Source of the DNA: Phoma sp. XZ068
Taxonomy: Eukaryota > Ascomycota > Dothideomycetes > Pleosporales > Didymellaceae
Assembly (NCBI GenBank): GCA_004835665.1
Contig: RBKR01000008.1
Coordinates: 558,001-622,000, forward strand
Length of the DNA stretch: 64,000 nucleotides
Reading direction: 5' to 3'
The translations under genes and the position numbers were made by a program. Below are positions 9,610 through 21,100 of this stretch, in pieces. The notes under the pieces are model-generated. The model saw nothing but the letters and a program-made list of their open reading frames with translations. It was not told the DNA's origin and searched no databases. How positions within the stretch are numbered: position 1 is the stretch's first letter; every line of letters starts with the position of its first letter.

Positions 9610-10902
9610 TCACTGTTCCTGACCAGCCGCAAGCAGTTTCGCAATCTTCTCCTCCAGCATCTTGATATCGTCGCCGACTACCTTGACATTGCCCTGCATC
9701 GCTTTCTCATGCTTCTTCACATCCTCCTCTACGAGCTCGAGCTGCTTCTCCCAGTTCTTGATCTCTTCTTCTTGCTTCGATTGGCGCGATTCCAGCTCGG
9801 TTAGGACCTCGTCGGCTTGCCATGCGCTGGTGTGTACGAGGCGCAGTGTGCGCAGGCGCTCGAGAACGAGAGGTAGGATGGGGGAAAGCTTGTCGATTGA
9901 GGGTAAGGTGCCGTAGAGCGCGTTGATTTTGGATCCTTGGTCTGGTGTTGCGACCGGCATGGTGTCATCGGAAGATGAGCCCGCGCGAGCGGCTTCTAGT
10001 CGTGCTTCTTTGAGATCCTCGGCCTCTTCGATCAGCTTCTTGATCTGTTGCGATGCTCCGTCGAGGTTGTTGGTCGAGGCGTCGCCAATGGCACCCAGCG
10101 TTTGTTCCAGTCTTTGTAATGTTGTGAAGACTGGGAATGTGGAGTGCTCGCTCATCTCGGGTATGGTGTTGCCATTGAGGCCCAGGCTGTTCTCCATCTG
10201 CGTGATTCTTTGGTCGAATTCGGCTGCTTGGCTCAGCACCTGCTCCAGTTGGCTCTTTTGGATTTGTGTCCCGGGTAGCGGGGGCTGATGCGCAATAGCG
10301 GCTGTGATCTTCGAGCTCGGAGTAAAGGGCTCGTAGTCGTTGAACTTCTGTATTGTGCGGTCGAGTAGTGGTTCTGCACCCCGGACGCCTCCCCTCCGGC
10401 TTGCATAGATTTCGTCAACTTTGTCTGAGATAAGGTCCATGACCTGCTTTGCATCCCGCTCCTCGATCTTCGTCTTGTCCCCAGACTGCATCCTCTGTTC
10501 GTATTCATCCTCCAGCTGTTGCAATTCCCGCTTCACTCTCATGAGCTTCCGTGAGAAGCTTTCCTGCTCTTCATCGCTGTCATCTCCCAAGATTTCGCCT
10601 CGCCGCCGCTGTCGTGTGTATGTGCGGTATGCTTGCCGTTGTGCAATGTTGTCCGAGAAGTCTACGCCATTTGCGTCCACTCGCGAGGGCTGGAAGAGGT
10701 TGCGTGCTTGGTCGGTCTGCAGGCGCTGGTGGTTTACAGCAGAGCTTTCTGGGTCCGAGTCGGAGTAGTCTGAATCGGATATCGCAGTCGAGGCTTGTAT
10801 TGTAGAGACGTCTTCAGCGAGATCGGGGGTTTCGTAGACATCTGGGGCCGTGTCTATCCCAGGCAGGCTGTCATACTTCGGTCGCGATGCTTCTGAGGTC
10901 AT
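9610..10902 (-). CDS. JNM1: Dynactin subunit 2 (dynamitin/p50)
   Basis: Single exon, 430 aa from ATG 10902. The opening PKYDSLPGIDTAPDVYETPD is the conserved dynamitin N-terminus. It is followed by an acidic Ser/Asp stretch and several coiled-coil segments (RKLMRVKRELQQLEDEYEQR; EEIKNWEKQLELVEEDVKKH near the C-terminus). Dynamitin links the dynactin shoulder to the Arp1 filament and is needed for dynein-driven nuclear and vesicle movement. The frame stays open upstream to 11136, but the ATG at 10902 gives the family start, so I prefer it. The gene follows ARPC2 in tandem on the same strand, 293 bp apart. Confidence 0.9.
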   Translation of the reverse strand: MTSEASRPKYDSLPGIDTAPDVYETPDLAEDVSTIQASTAISDSDYSDSDPESSAVNHQRLQTDQARNLFQPSRVDANGVDFSDNIAQRQAYRTYTRQRRRGEILGDDSDEEQESFSRKLMRVKRELQQLEDEYEQRMQSGDKTKIEERDAKQVMDLISDKVDEIYASRRGGVRGAEPLLDRTIQKFNDYEPFTPSSKITAAIAHQPPLPGTQIQKSQLEQVLSQAAEFDQRITQMENSLGLNGNTIPEMSEHSTFPVFTTLQRLEQTLGAIGDASTNNLDGASQQIKKLIEEAEDLKEARLEAARAGSSSDDTMPVATPDQGSKINALYGTLPSIDKLSPILPLVLERLRTLRLVHTSAWQADEVLTELESRQSKQEEEIKNWEKQLELVEEDVKKHEKAMQGNVKVVGDDIKMLEEKIAKLLAAGQEQ

Positions 10903-11195
10903 TGCAAAGTGGGCTGTATTTATGAAAGGTAATGTGTGCTGTTTGGTTTGGGTGTCGAGATTGCGGGGTGTGAACTTTGGGGAACGCGTCGTTGGAAGTC
11001 GCGACAGTCCGTGCATCCATGTCATTTGAGGCGCAAGCTGCAGGGTCCACAACATCATCACCGAATTACAGGGTATTTGTTGAGATGACAATAGCCGCTG
11101 ATTTGGGCTGAAGCAGAGAATATCACGCAATAACACAGAATGGTTTGGGAATGTTGTGTCTTTTCAAAGGCCTCCTACACCACAGCAAACGCTTC

Positions 11196-12354
11196 TTATG
11201 CCTGTACCCTGAATGTTCGTCCACTAGCTGTCTTGCGCTCCTTCTCCTCCGCCTCTGGCCTCGCTCTTCGTAGGACTGTAACATGGTAAGTATCTGAGCT
11301 CTGTGACATAAGAATCCCGAACACATACCTTGGAGAAAGTCAGCAGTCCTCTTGCGCATCCTCGAGTGGATGAATGCCTTAGAGGCCTTGATGTGGTAGT
11401 GGAAGTAATCGCGGAAGGTCTGGATGTGAGAGATGACCTCCTCTCGTCGTGCAGCTGCCAGATGGCGAGGGAAGAGAACTGTGATTGTTAGCAGATGCCT
11501 TGTAAACGGGCTTCGCTGTGCGCACCAAATGTAATGTAACCAATATCGGCGGAGCCAGATGTGTCCACTCCTGGAATGCCCTGTAACTCGAGAGGGGGGT
11601 CGTTGCGGAAGAGTACTTGGGGAGCGTTTTGGATGGCTCTCCGCCTAGCATCGACGAATTCCTGGAGGAAGACCTTTCCAAAGATCCTGTCTGTCTCTTC
11701 CCTGAAGACGGTGGAGAAGATGACTGTGACACGGTCGAAGCTGGCCTTGATGTATATCGCTTCCTCTTCGCGGTAGTGGATCGCGCGGACCTCACCACCC
11801 TCCTTCACGCCCTGGGGTGCCGACTCGGACGTGTACTTGGAGGCTTCCTCCTGCAGCTGTGCGAACTCGTCGAAAGCTTGCTCGAAGGGTGCTGCCATTG
11901 CGTTCCGCTTGAGGAGCGAGATGCGCCTGATGAGATCATCGCGGCTCTCTGAGAGTTGTCAGCAGCTATTTTGGACTAATGACTATAGGCCGCACCCTTA
12001 TCCTCTGGCAGGTTCTCCAGGTCTACCAGCACAGAGAAGTCGTACCCCGACTCAGGCGATACGATGTACGGGCCATACTCGCGCTCGAGGACCGCTTGGG
12101 CGCCGTACTGCACCAGCTCCGAGAAGCACTTGATCTGCAGGGAGACAAGGATCTTTGTCTTGCTTTCGGGGGTCGAGATGTGGAAGGTAACGCCGTCGAA
12201 GTCGGAGACGACCTGGTCAATGTTGGCGGGCGCTCCTCTGTATGCGGTCAGTCTGGTGGGCTGCAATGCGAGCAGCGCGGGGCAGGGCGTACCCAGAGAA
12301 GCGGTCCTTGAGCAGGGACTCGATGAGAACGTTCTGGTAGTCGAGGAGAAGCAT
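11196..12354 (-). CDS. ARC35: Arp2/3 complex subunit 2 (p34-Arc, ARPC2)
   Basis: Predicted 318 aa from five exons: 12354-12293, 12237-11996, 11948-11526, 11478-11329 and 11275-11196. Introns are 55, 47, 47 and 53 nt, and all joins keep phase. MLLLDYQNVLIESLLKDRFS at the start, VSDFDGVTFHIS, YITFVLFPRHL, the HIQTFRDYFHYHIK helix and the tail TASGRTF are family hallmarks. p34 clamps with ARPC4 to form the structural core of the Arp2/3 complex, which nucleates branched actin at cortical patches and endocytic sites. Divergent from DIP2, with 308 bp between start codons. Confidence 0.93.
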
Positions 12355-12662
12355 TGTGGCGGTCCGATTGCTGTGACGGGTTGCAACGAGGTGCGGCGGG
12401 GAGCTCTCGTAGCCTGATGCGGAGGCCGGGAGTGTCGTCGTTGGTAAGTGGGTCGCCTGTGGCTAGTGCTTGTGGCGTACGGCGGGTCGCAACTTCCAAA
12501 AAGTTTCGAGAGCTGCTGCCGAGAAAAGTTCACCAACTTTCGCGCTGTCGGCCAACAACAGCAACGTAAGCCAGGGAGAGCAATGACTTGAAGGCTATAC
12601 TGTGGATCTCTTGTTTCTCTCCATACTCTTTTGATACGATAAGAATTCGCTAGTGGCGCATC
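12355..12662. promoter_or_regulatory. Shared divergent promoter region, ARC35 / DIP2
   Basis: 308 bp between two divergent start codons, so both promoters must lie here. I could not assign specific sites. Confidence 0.5.
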
Positions 12663-15587
12663 ATGGTAAAGTCATACAGGTACGCAGGGCAGGCGCAAAG
12701 TAATTAGACCGCCCACTGACTCTTGAACAGCAAGTACGAGCAGAGCGACTCATTTGGTGTTGTCGCGACTGCCACCTCAAACCTTGTCTGGGCCGCCGAA
12801 GTCACTCAACCAGGCGCGAAGTCCTCCGGAGCAGGACGCGCTTACGCCGCCGCAAACGAAGAAGTTCTCTGCTGGGATGTCAAGAAGGGCGAGCTACTGA
12901 GCAGGTGGCGCGATGCCAGTTGCACCGAGGAGGTCACAGTCATCTGCAGGAGCGAAGTCGACCCAGATGTGTTCGCAGTGGGGTACGCAGATGGCAGCAT
13001 TCGAATCTGGGATGCAAGGACGTCGACTGCGATTATCAGCTTCAACGGTCACAAATCAGCCGTCACCACACTAGCCTTCGACCAGAGTGGCGTGCGACTT
13101 GCCAGTGGTGCAAAGGATACAGACATTGTGGTTTGGGATCTTGTTTCTGAGACTGGTCTTTTCAAGCTTCGAGGGCACAAGGGACAAATCACTGGCTTGC
13201 AATTCATCCAGCCTGGGACAGCATCGCAGGAAGATGGACAAGAGACGGAAATGGACACAGATCAGGCCTTCATCCTATCGACGAGCAAAGACGCTCTAAT
13301 CAAGATCTGGGATGTCAGCTCACAGCACTGTATCGAAACACACATCGCGCAAACGAACGGAGAGTGTTGGGCTTTGGGCGTTTCTCTGGATGGCAGCGGC
13401 TGTATCACCGCAGGTAATGACGGCGAACTCAAGGTCTGGGCTATTGATCTACCTGGTTTACGACAAGCTGCATCAGCCGTTGGCGAAGCTACCGAGCAAC
13501 GTTATCTCACTGCAAGAGGTACATTATATCGATCAGGCAAGGACCGAACCCAGGCCATCTCATTCCACCCCAAGTCGAACTACGTCGCAGTACATGGTGC
13601 AGAGAAGGCCGTCGAGATTTGGCGGATACGGACAGAAGAGGAGGTGAAGAAGAGTTTGGCCAGGAAGAGGAGAAGAAGACGCGAGAAGGGCAAGAACGAG
13701 GCAACTGGCGACGCACAAGAGGAGGAGGCAGAAGACAAGATCAATGTTGCCGACGCTGAGATCGGCGAGGTGATTACCTCCTACGTTACTGTGCGGACGG
13801 CAGGAAAGGTCAGATCTGTTGCATGGATGAAAACCAGGGGCTCGAAGAAGATGCAACTCTTGATCGGCACCAACAACAACCTGATCGATGTTTACGACAT
13901 CCCTACGAAGAGCAAATCGAAGACCGATGAAGTACCGGACTACACTCGCACATTGTCCGTTGAGCTTGCAGGCCACAGAAACGATGTGCGGGCACTGGCG
14001 TTGAGCTCAGACGATCGCATGTTAGCATCCGCCTCAAGCGGTGGCCTCAAAATCTGGAACATTAAGACCCAGAACTGCTTGCGTACATTAGAGTGTGGCT
14101 ACGCGCTTTGCTGCGCGTTCCTGCCAGGCGACAAGATCGTTGTGGTCGGTACGAAAGAAGGCCACCTTGAGTTGTACGACATCGCAGCCTCGTCATTGCT
14201 TGACAAGATTGAAGCACATGAGGGCGCTGTCTGGACTTTGCAGGTGCACCCTGATGGCAAGTCGCTCATCACTGGTAGTGCGGACAAAACGGTCAAGTTC
14301 TGGAATTTCGAAATCGTCCAGGAAGAGATTCCAGGAACAAAGCGCACGATGCCTCGCCTCAAGCTTGTACAATCGCGCATTCTCAAACTCAATGACGATG
14401 TTCTGAGCCTGCAGTTCTCGCCTGACTCCAGGCTGCTGGCCGTTGCGACCCTCGACAACACTGTCAAGGTTTTCTTCGTCGACTCGCTCAAACTCTTCCT
14501 CAACCTGTACGGTCACAAGCTGCCAGTTCTTAACATGTCGATATCAAGCGACAGTAAGCTGATCGCAACCTGCTCCGCGGACAAGAACGTTCGTATCTGG
14601 GGTCTTGATTTTGGTGACTGCCACAAGGCGCTCTTCGGCCACGAAGACAGTATCATGCAAATCTCCTTTATCCCACACCCCGTCGATGGCGATGAGAAGC
14701 ACATCTTCTTCAGTGCCAGCAAAGACAAAACAATCAAGAGCTGGGATGGCGACAAGTTCCAGCAGATTCAAAAGTTCCGCGGTCACCACGGCGAGATCTG
14801 GGCCATGACATTGGCTCGCACCGGCGACTTCATTGTTACCGCCTCGCACGATAAGAGCATCCGCATCTGGAACAAATCGGACGAGCCTATCTTCCTCGAA
14901 GAAGAGCGCGAGCGCGAGCTCGAAGAACTCTACGAAAACACACTCGCCCACTCCCTCGAAGACGAAGAACCCCTCACCGGCGAACGCGCAGAAGCAGTCG
15001 ACGCCTCCAAGCAAACAATCAGCTCCCTTACGGCGGGAGAGCGCATCCAAGAAGCGCTCGATCTCGGTGTTGCAGACTTGGAAGTCGTTCAGCAGTGGGA
15101 AGTGCAGAAACGAGCAAATCCTAAGATTGCGCCACCGCAGCGAAACCCGCTGTATATGGCGTTGGGTAACATCTCAGCCGAGCGACATGTATTGAACACC
15201 ATGGCCAAGATTCCTGCTGCACAACTGCAAGATGCGCTCCTTGTTCTACCCTTCGCTTCACTCCCCGCACTCTTCACATTCCTCAGCATATGGGTCCAGA
15301 AACAGTGGAATGTGACTCTCACTTGCCGCGTTCTCTTCTTCATGCTCAAGACGCATCAGAAGCAGATTGTGGCGTCTCGGGAGCTGAAGACAGTGCTCGA
15401 AGACATGAGGAGTGACTTGAGGAGGAGCTTGAGCGGGAACAAGGATCTGATTGGTTTCAATGTCGCCGCGCTTAGATTTGTGGGCGAGAGGGTGGATGAA
15501 GCCAAGGTGGTGCGGTTGGAGGATGTGGAGAGGGTCGAGGAAGAAAGCAAACAGAGGAAGAAGAGGGGGTTTGTTGATGTTGCATAA
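12663..15587 (+). CDS. DIP2: U3 snoRNP / SSU processome WD-repeat protein Utp12 (Dip2, WDR3)
   Basis: Predicted 957 aa. The first coding exon is only 17 nt (12663-12679, MVKSY plus two bases), then an intron 12680-12730 and a single long exon 12731-15587. The restored N-terminus MVKSYSKYEQSDSFGVV fits the family. About 12 WD40 repeats in two beta-propellers follow (for example IRIWDARTSTAI, IKIWDVSSQHCI, VRIWGLDFGDCHK, IRIWNKSDEPIF). The C-terminal alpha-helical Utp12 domain contains LQDALLVLPFASLPALFTFL. The length matches yeast Dip2 (about 940). The protein is part of UTP-B in the nucleolus and is required for 18S rRNA processing. A Lys/Arg-rich insertion (KSLARKRRRRREKG) falls between the two propellers. 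Confidence 0.95.
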
Positions 15588-17690
15588 AAAGTTTTGAAAT
15601 CAAAGCATGGAGGAGTTGATGATATTGGATGCGTACGAGTATTTGAGGATTTACGGTGAACGCTTTGATATGCTCAACGAATAAGACATATCTTTACTTG
15701 CTGTCCCATCGACTGATCTCCCTTTTCCGTTGATCCATGTGATGCTATTGCCTGTCAATTGTACGATGCACATGGGCCATACATCCTACTATCAGGGTTC
15801 GTTCATGGTAGCAGGTCCAATTGTTAATCGTTTTGAAGTGGTGTTACTGGTTTCTTTTATGTGCACATCTCGAAAGATGCAATGCTGCGATCGTCACCAA
15901 GATCATTACTAAAGAGATATTGATAGACAATTTATTTTTTCATTTTTTCAAGCTCTCAACTCAATAGGAATTCTTACGTTGTAAGGGACTACCCTGCGAA
16001 ATTTGGTAGCCGTGTATGCGTCATGGCTGTCAGAGTGTTGCAGTATACGGTTCGTTACCATAAGCTATCAGCGAGATACGTGACTTGTTAAAACCCCTGT
16101 CGAGACTACGTTCCAAGATTCAATGTACAAAAAACACGTCTTGCATCACTTCTTGCATCACTTCTTTGCTGTATAATTGCTTCGCAAAAAGACACATTTC
16201 CAAAAGACTGGTCACTGGTAATTTTCTAAGCTATTGTTAGAGCGGTTCCGAATCCAGTGTCGAGTGCGAAATACGACTCGGGCGACGGGGCATTCATGAT
16301 GCCGAAGCCCGACGCTTGACGACATGTCAGGGCGAACCCGGGTAAGTTTGGAGCAATGTCACTGCAGGCTTGGTCACATGGAAGCAACGAGAGACCGGGG
16401 ACCAGAATGTTGTGCTCAGAGGGCGGCTCTGGTCCTGACGTGGCAGATGTGCACCTTGAATATCTTTCAGCCCTGCGTGCAACAATTTTGCCAGTTGCTC
16501 CCGCTTCCCCGACCATCCATTCGGAATTGGCGCCAAACCGGTGAACTACAACCGGACAATGGTACGCGCACACCAGCACATTCACCTGCAGGACGGCGTA
16601 ATTTCATGAAACAGCGGGGAGGGCGACACGAAGTGCACAGTTGAGCAGATTCATGTCTTCTTATCATCCTCAGCCCATGAGACGGCAGGAGGTGGGTTCC
16701 ATGCTGCAGCGGCACGGAGCATGGAACTCTTGACAGCACTGCCTCATCAGGCAAGCCACCACCATTTTCCCACCCGACGTGATCTGGCCACTGATGAGCG
16801 CCGCTAATGAGCGTTCCTGCTGCTTGTGGGTCACCGGTCAAGCCTTGTAGTCGCGCGGTGCAGTTCTCTGGCCGCAAGTGCGGGTTTTCGCAGATGGGTC
16901 GACCGCCCTTTGCAGGGCGTTTTGGCTGTGCTTCCACTGCTTTGGGTGCAGAACTGGCGGTCGTCGTGGGTCAGGAGTGCAAAAGTGCGGCCGACGACGA
17001 CAACGCGCAACTGCGAAACAGATGGCGAATAGACTGGAGCGGATGGCGCCCTCGCTGGTGAACAAGTCGCGTCAAGCCGGGCGTATTTATTGTGCTCGCA
17101 GCGAATAATCGCATAAGCTCAAAGTTGGCCGCGAGTTATCGAAGCATTGCGGCTTAGCCTCCAGGCAGCAGCGCTCACGACCACGCTAGCGGAACCCGTC
17201 CACGATCTTGGCTGTCAGCGTCGAGTGTTCCCAACCCATACGCTCCTCCCTCTCTTCTACCTCACCTCGCCCAACTCATCAGTCCTCCTCCGTTCAGTTT
17301 GTATCCTGAGGCCTGCATCCCCTCTTTTCCGCCGCGCACCCGCCCTTTCCTGCATACTTTGCCACGCACGCAGCCCGTCTCACCCCGACTGCGCCGCCTT
17401 TCTTATATCGGACTGTTCCCCACGTCTGCATCCACCAAAGGACTCTGCGCGCCCTTCCTCCTCCGCTGGAATCATTGCTATCACTCTGCCAGCCAACCAC
17501 GACTTTCCGCGGCCGCCAAGTTGCTGTTCCGAACCGGTCAATGAGAACGTGATCCAGGACTTGCACCACCATTATCGGTTCCGGCCATAGGTCAATAGGA
17601 TCCCTCGGGCTCTGTGAATTGTCCAGTCGCCGTGACTCATAACCTGAGGCCTCCTTCCCATCCTAGCGCTTCTGGAACTAGTCATACAAC
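15588..17690. other. Intergenic, 2.1 kb
   Basis: No credible gene. A short direct repeat (TTGCATCACTTC twice, 16141-16164) is visible. The last about 500 bp (17150-17690) are strongly C/T-rich on the + strand, as expected for a long 5' leader of the downstream zinc-finger gene. Confidence 0.5.
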
Positions 17691-20144
17691 ATGTCCGCAC
17701 CTCAACCCCAGAACAGCCACCCCCGCCGCCGTCCTTTTAAGGGCACCGTCTCGCCTCTCAGCACCCATGGCATGCAACTTCGCAAGTCCGGTACCTTTTC
17801 GTCACCCAAGTCGTTGTCAAACGACATCTGTGGCCTAGAGAACCAACCGTTCATGCCCAGGAGGTCTCCGACTAGCACCGAGAGCCTCGAAGCTCTCCTT
17901 CAGGACCAGCACCCTAGTGTCAGCCGTGTCGCCAACCTGCTCAAGGACTTCGACCAGAAGCTCGCAGGTCATAAGGCCGCATCGGCATCTGGTGCAAGCA
18001 TCCTCAACGACCCTGAGGTGCTTCCTGTTCCCAGCTTCATGCTTGACAGCACTACATTGGATGATATGCCCATGGACATTGACTCTAAGCCCACAGCAGC
18101 TGAACGTAACCCCCACGAGCACGCTTCAGACAGCGGTCTGGGTTCCAGCATCGGATCAAAATACAGTAAGGACTCATTGCAGCTACCCGGCTTGGATGCC
18201 CCACCATCTAACGTACTTAAAGACGACGCTCGCACCGCACACTCCAGTGTCCGTGATTCCATCAACTCCTCTGTCACAACGCACTCCGCCATTACTCGCT
18301 CATTCTCAGCATTGGGTGCGTCAGAGGAGAAGCACACTCTCGGCGAGTACGCTTGCAAACAGATCCACGACTCGATCATCAAGCCCATTCTCGCTGAGGA
18401 ATCACTAAAGGACTTTCATCCTCTGATCCAGGACGTTCCTCGACGCATAGGTGAGAAGAGTATTTGCAACCTCCGTGATCTCGAAAAGACCCTCGTCTTC
18501 CTGGCACCGGTAAGTGGAATCCGTTATCTTTCAGAGAGTGCAAAAGCTTATTGCATTCTTCGCGGCTTTAAGGAGTTTTCGGCAACACCGGCATCTTACC
18601 TTCGATTCTGCGAACGATCAATTCAACTGCTTCACACGACTGTCGAGTACCTTTCGGAACGCGACCAGCGACTACCAACCGACCGCCCGTACACTAACAA
18701 CTACTTTCTCGACTTGATCGAACAGATCCGAAGATACGCTGCAATCATGGCCGCAACCCGACAAAAAGAAGCTCAAGGAGAGCAACTCGACGAGATGGAT
18801 TACTCCCGGTATGATCGCGCCGCGACATTTCTCTTTACTCGCTCGGCTAATCACTCAAACGATAGCGATGAGAAGATTACTCTTCGTGGTGGTCTCAGCC
18901 ACAACGGCCGCCCGGTCGAGCTTGTTCGCGAGAAGGATGGCAAGGTCATCCCTCTTACGACCGGCTCCGAACACGCATACAGGAAGCGTTCCCTGTCTGA
19001 GGAGGACATTGATGATGACGACGTCATGCGCTCCATGGCTCGCCGCAGGAAATCTGACAAGCCTGGCGATGTTCTGCACATGTGCCGTGACTGCAAGAAA
19101 GAGTTCAAGCGCCCCTGCGACTTGACCAAGCATGAGAAGACTCACTCTCGTCCATGGAAGTGCTCCGAAGAGAAGTGCAAGTATTTCGAGCTTGGCTGGC
19201 CCACCGAGAAGGAGCGCGACCGACACGTCAACGACAAGCACTCGGCTGCGCCGGCGCAGTACAAGTGCCTTTACCCACCATGCACATACGCGTCCAAGCG
19301 TGAGTCGAACTGCAAACAGCACATGGAGAAGGCTCACGGCTGGGAATACGTTCGATCTAAGAGCAACGGCCGTAAGAAGAGCCAGGCAGTCAGCAACAGC
19401 CCTGCCACTCCTCTCACGCCCTTCCTTGGTACACCACAGTCTGCTGCTCTCACCACGCCTATCACTCCCTTCATGGCATCTCCCTCGGTTCCTCTGATCA
19501 ACGACTTCGACCCCTATGGGTTCGCAACTCCAGCGATGAGCCTCCAGAACTACCAGGATGATTACCGTCGTGACTCCATCACTACCGATGGCACACACCT
19601 CACATACTCTTCCGGCAACTCACCTGTTGAGCCCAACTCCTTCGTAGAGGCTGCCGTGACTCCTGCAGATGTCACCATCGACCACACTGATGCTCTGTTC
19701 CCCAACTGCGGGATGGGATCGAATTTCAACCTAGGTTTTCAGCAGCACACGCCCGCTTTGAGCAATGACTTCCACTTCAACGAGCCTATGTTCACAATGA
19801 CGTCGAACCAGACTCTCGGGCTTCCTCAGTTGTCGCCAATGGCCCAGCCCGATCTGACACTGTTCTCTCCTCAGATGCAGATCGATGAAGGCTTTGGTGA
19901 CGCCATGGACACTTTGGACATGCAAGCCTTCGGCCGCCCGACTGAGGATTTCACGCTGTTCGATTCCGCACCGGCCAACAACATGTCGATGAACAGCACT
20001 GCCAACTTTTTCCCTGACTTTAACCAGCTCGGAGGACAGTTTGACAATGGAGCCCAGCAATTTGACAACACCTACTACAATGCCAATGCATTGGAAACCA
20101 CGTTGGATGAGATGTTGGGGCTGAACACCGGCAACCAGTCCTAG
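17691..20144 (+). CDS. C2H2 zinc-finger protein, probable transcription factor
   Basis: Open frame of 817 aa from ATG 17691 (context AACATGT). Ser/Pro-rich N-terminal region, then a conserved helical region near residues 220-370 (TLGEYACKQIHDSIIKPIL; YLRFCERSIQLLHTTVEYL). Three zinc fingers begin near residue 465: a classic C-x2-C-x12-H-x3-H finger, then two C-x4-C..H-x4-H fingers (CSEEKCKYFELGW and CLYPPCTYASKRESN). A basic stretch (RSKSNGRKK) follows. The C-terminal 250 residues are Ser/Thr/Pro/Asn/Gln-rich, resembling an activation region. A possible 63-nt intron (18510-18572, GTAAGT..AAG) lies in frame without a stop; if spliced the protein is 796 aa. I recognise the architecture as conserved in filamentous fungi but cannot name the regulator or its targets. 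Confidence 0.85.
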   Translation: MSAPQPQNSHPRRRPFKGTVSPLSTHGMQLRKSGTFSSPKSLSNDICGLENQPFMPRRSPTSTESLEALLQDQHPSVSRVANLLKDFDQKLAGHKAASASGASILNDPEVLPVPSFMLDSTTLDDMPMDIDSKPTAAERNPHEHASDSGLGSSIGSKYSKDSLQLPGLDAPPSNVLKDDARTAHSSVRDSINSSVTTHSAITRSFSALGASEEKHTLGEYACKQIHDSIIKPILAEESLKDFHPLIQDVPRRIGEKSICNLRDLEKTLVFLAPVSGIRYLSESAKAYCILRGFKEFSATPASYLRFCERSIQLLHTTVEYLSERDQRLPTDRPYTNNYFLDLIEQIRRYAAIMAATRQKEAQGEQLDEMDYSRYDRAATFLFTRSANHSNDSDEKITLRGGLSHNGRPVELVREKDGKVIPLTTGSEHAYRKRSLSEEDIDDDDVMRSMARRRKSDKPGDVLHMCRDCKKEFKRPCDLTKHEKTHSRPWKCSEEKCKYFELGWPTEKERDRHVNDKHSAAPAQYKCLYPPCTYASKRESNCKQHMEKAHGWEYVRSKSNGRKKSQAVSNSPATPLTPFLGTPQSAALTTPITPFMASPSVPLINDFDPYGFATPAMSLQNYQDDYRRDSITTDGTHLTYSSGNSPVEPNSFVEAAVTPADVTIDHTDALFPNCGMGSNFNLGFQQHTPALSNDFHFNEPMFTMTSNQTLGLPQLSPMAQPDLTLFSPQMQIDEGFGDAMDTLDMQAFGRPTEDFTLFDSAPANNMSMNSTANFFPDFNQLGGQFDNGAQQFDNTYYNANALETTLDEMLGLNTGNQS

Positions 20145-21100
20145 ATACTGGTTTGCTTTGTATACGATGAATACGCATTTGAATACGGATCTTTCCCCAC
20201 TTTGTTTTTATATGGCAACGAACATTAGTTTCGTGATCATGGCGCATAGCGAGCACACTGCACGTTACAAGAGACGGTTAATGGATACGGTATGGATATG
20301 GCATGGAACACAAGATCTTCCTCTCTGCTTCACGGTGGCATGATACACCTTCAGAACAGAAAATCCATAAAACAAATGGCTTTTGGATCTCTCGTCTCCC
20401 CAGCGTCGTTATTGATTGGATCTCCCCCCTTCTTTCCTTGGCGTGTGGAAGCAGGGTGCGGTTGAGATCGTCAGATTTAGTGTAGAATAGAATACAACAC
20501 AAACAAATCGTGGAGGAAAACGCGTCTTGGAAAATGCTTGGTGATGCATGATGACTCTAAGGGTTGTGACACATTCCGCTTCGATGATTCCGCCGCGTCA
20601 CAGCAACCATGTTCACACCCATTGAGCATCAGGTGCAGGGGTCCTGAATCCAGTACAGCCCCTCAGCAGGCTAACCCCTAACAGCATGACATCACGGACT
20701 ATCTTTTTCGATAAAGATGGCACAGACAGGTCGGACTTAGCGCCCTAAGCTGGGCGCAGAGTGGAGAGTGAGTGGGTCAGAACGGACATCGGGTGCAAGT
20801 GGCACGGACTTGAAACGCTCGAGCGGCTCGCGAACTCAGGCGTCCCCTCCTCTGCAGCCACCAAGCTGCCTTCTATCCATGACAGACGGAGGCTCTTGTC
20901 GTCGTCGTGAAGACGCATTCTCGTCACTCTCTTTTGAACATCTTTAGGCCGCGTAGGCTGTCCAATCTCTATCCCTATCTTGTCAATCTTTACATAGGAA
21001 ACGCTGGTCGTTCTCCTGCCTCGGACGAATTCGCGATACCGATTCGCGCTGTTTCACTTCCAACGGTCTTTTCACGTCATTTTTGCAGTTTCTTTTTAAG
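20145..21100. other. Intergenic, about 0.96 kb
   Basis: 3' UTR of the zinc-finger gene and promoter/leader of the MFS gene (pyrimidine-rich near 20930-21100). No gene seen. Confidence 0.5.
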
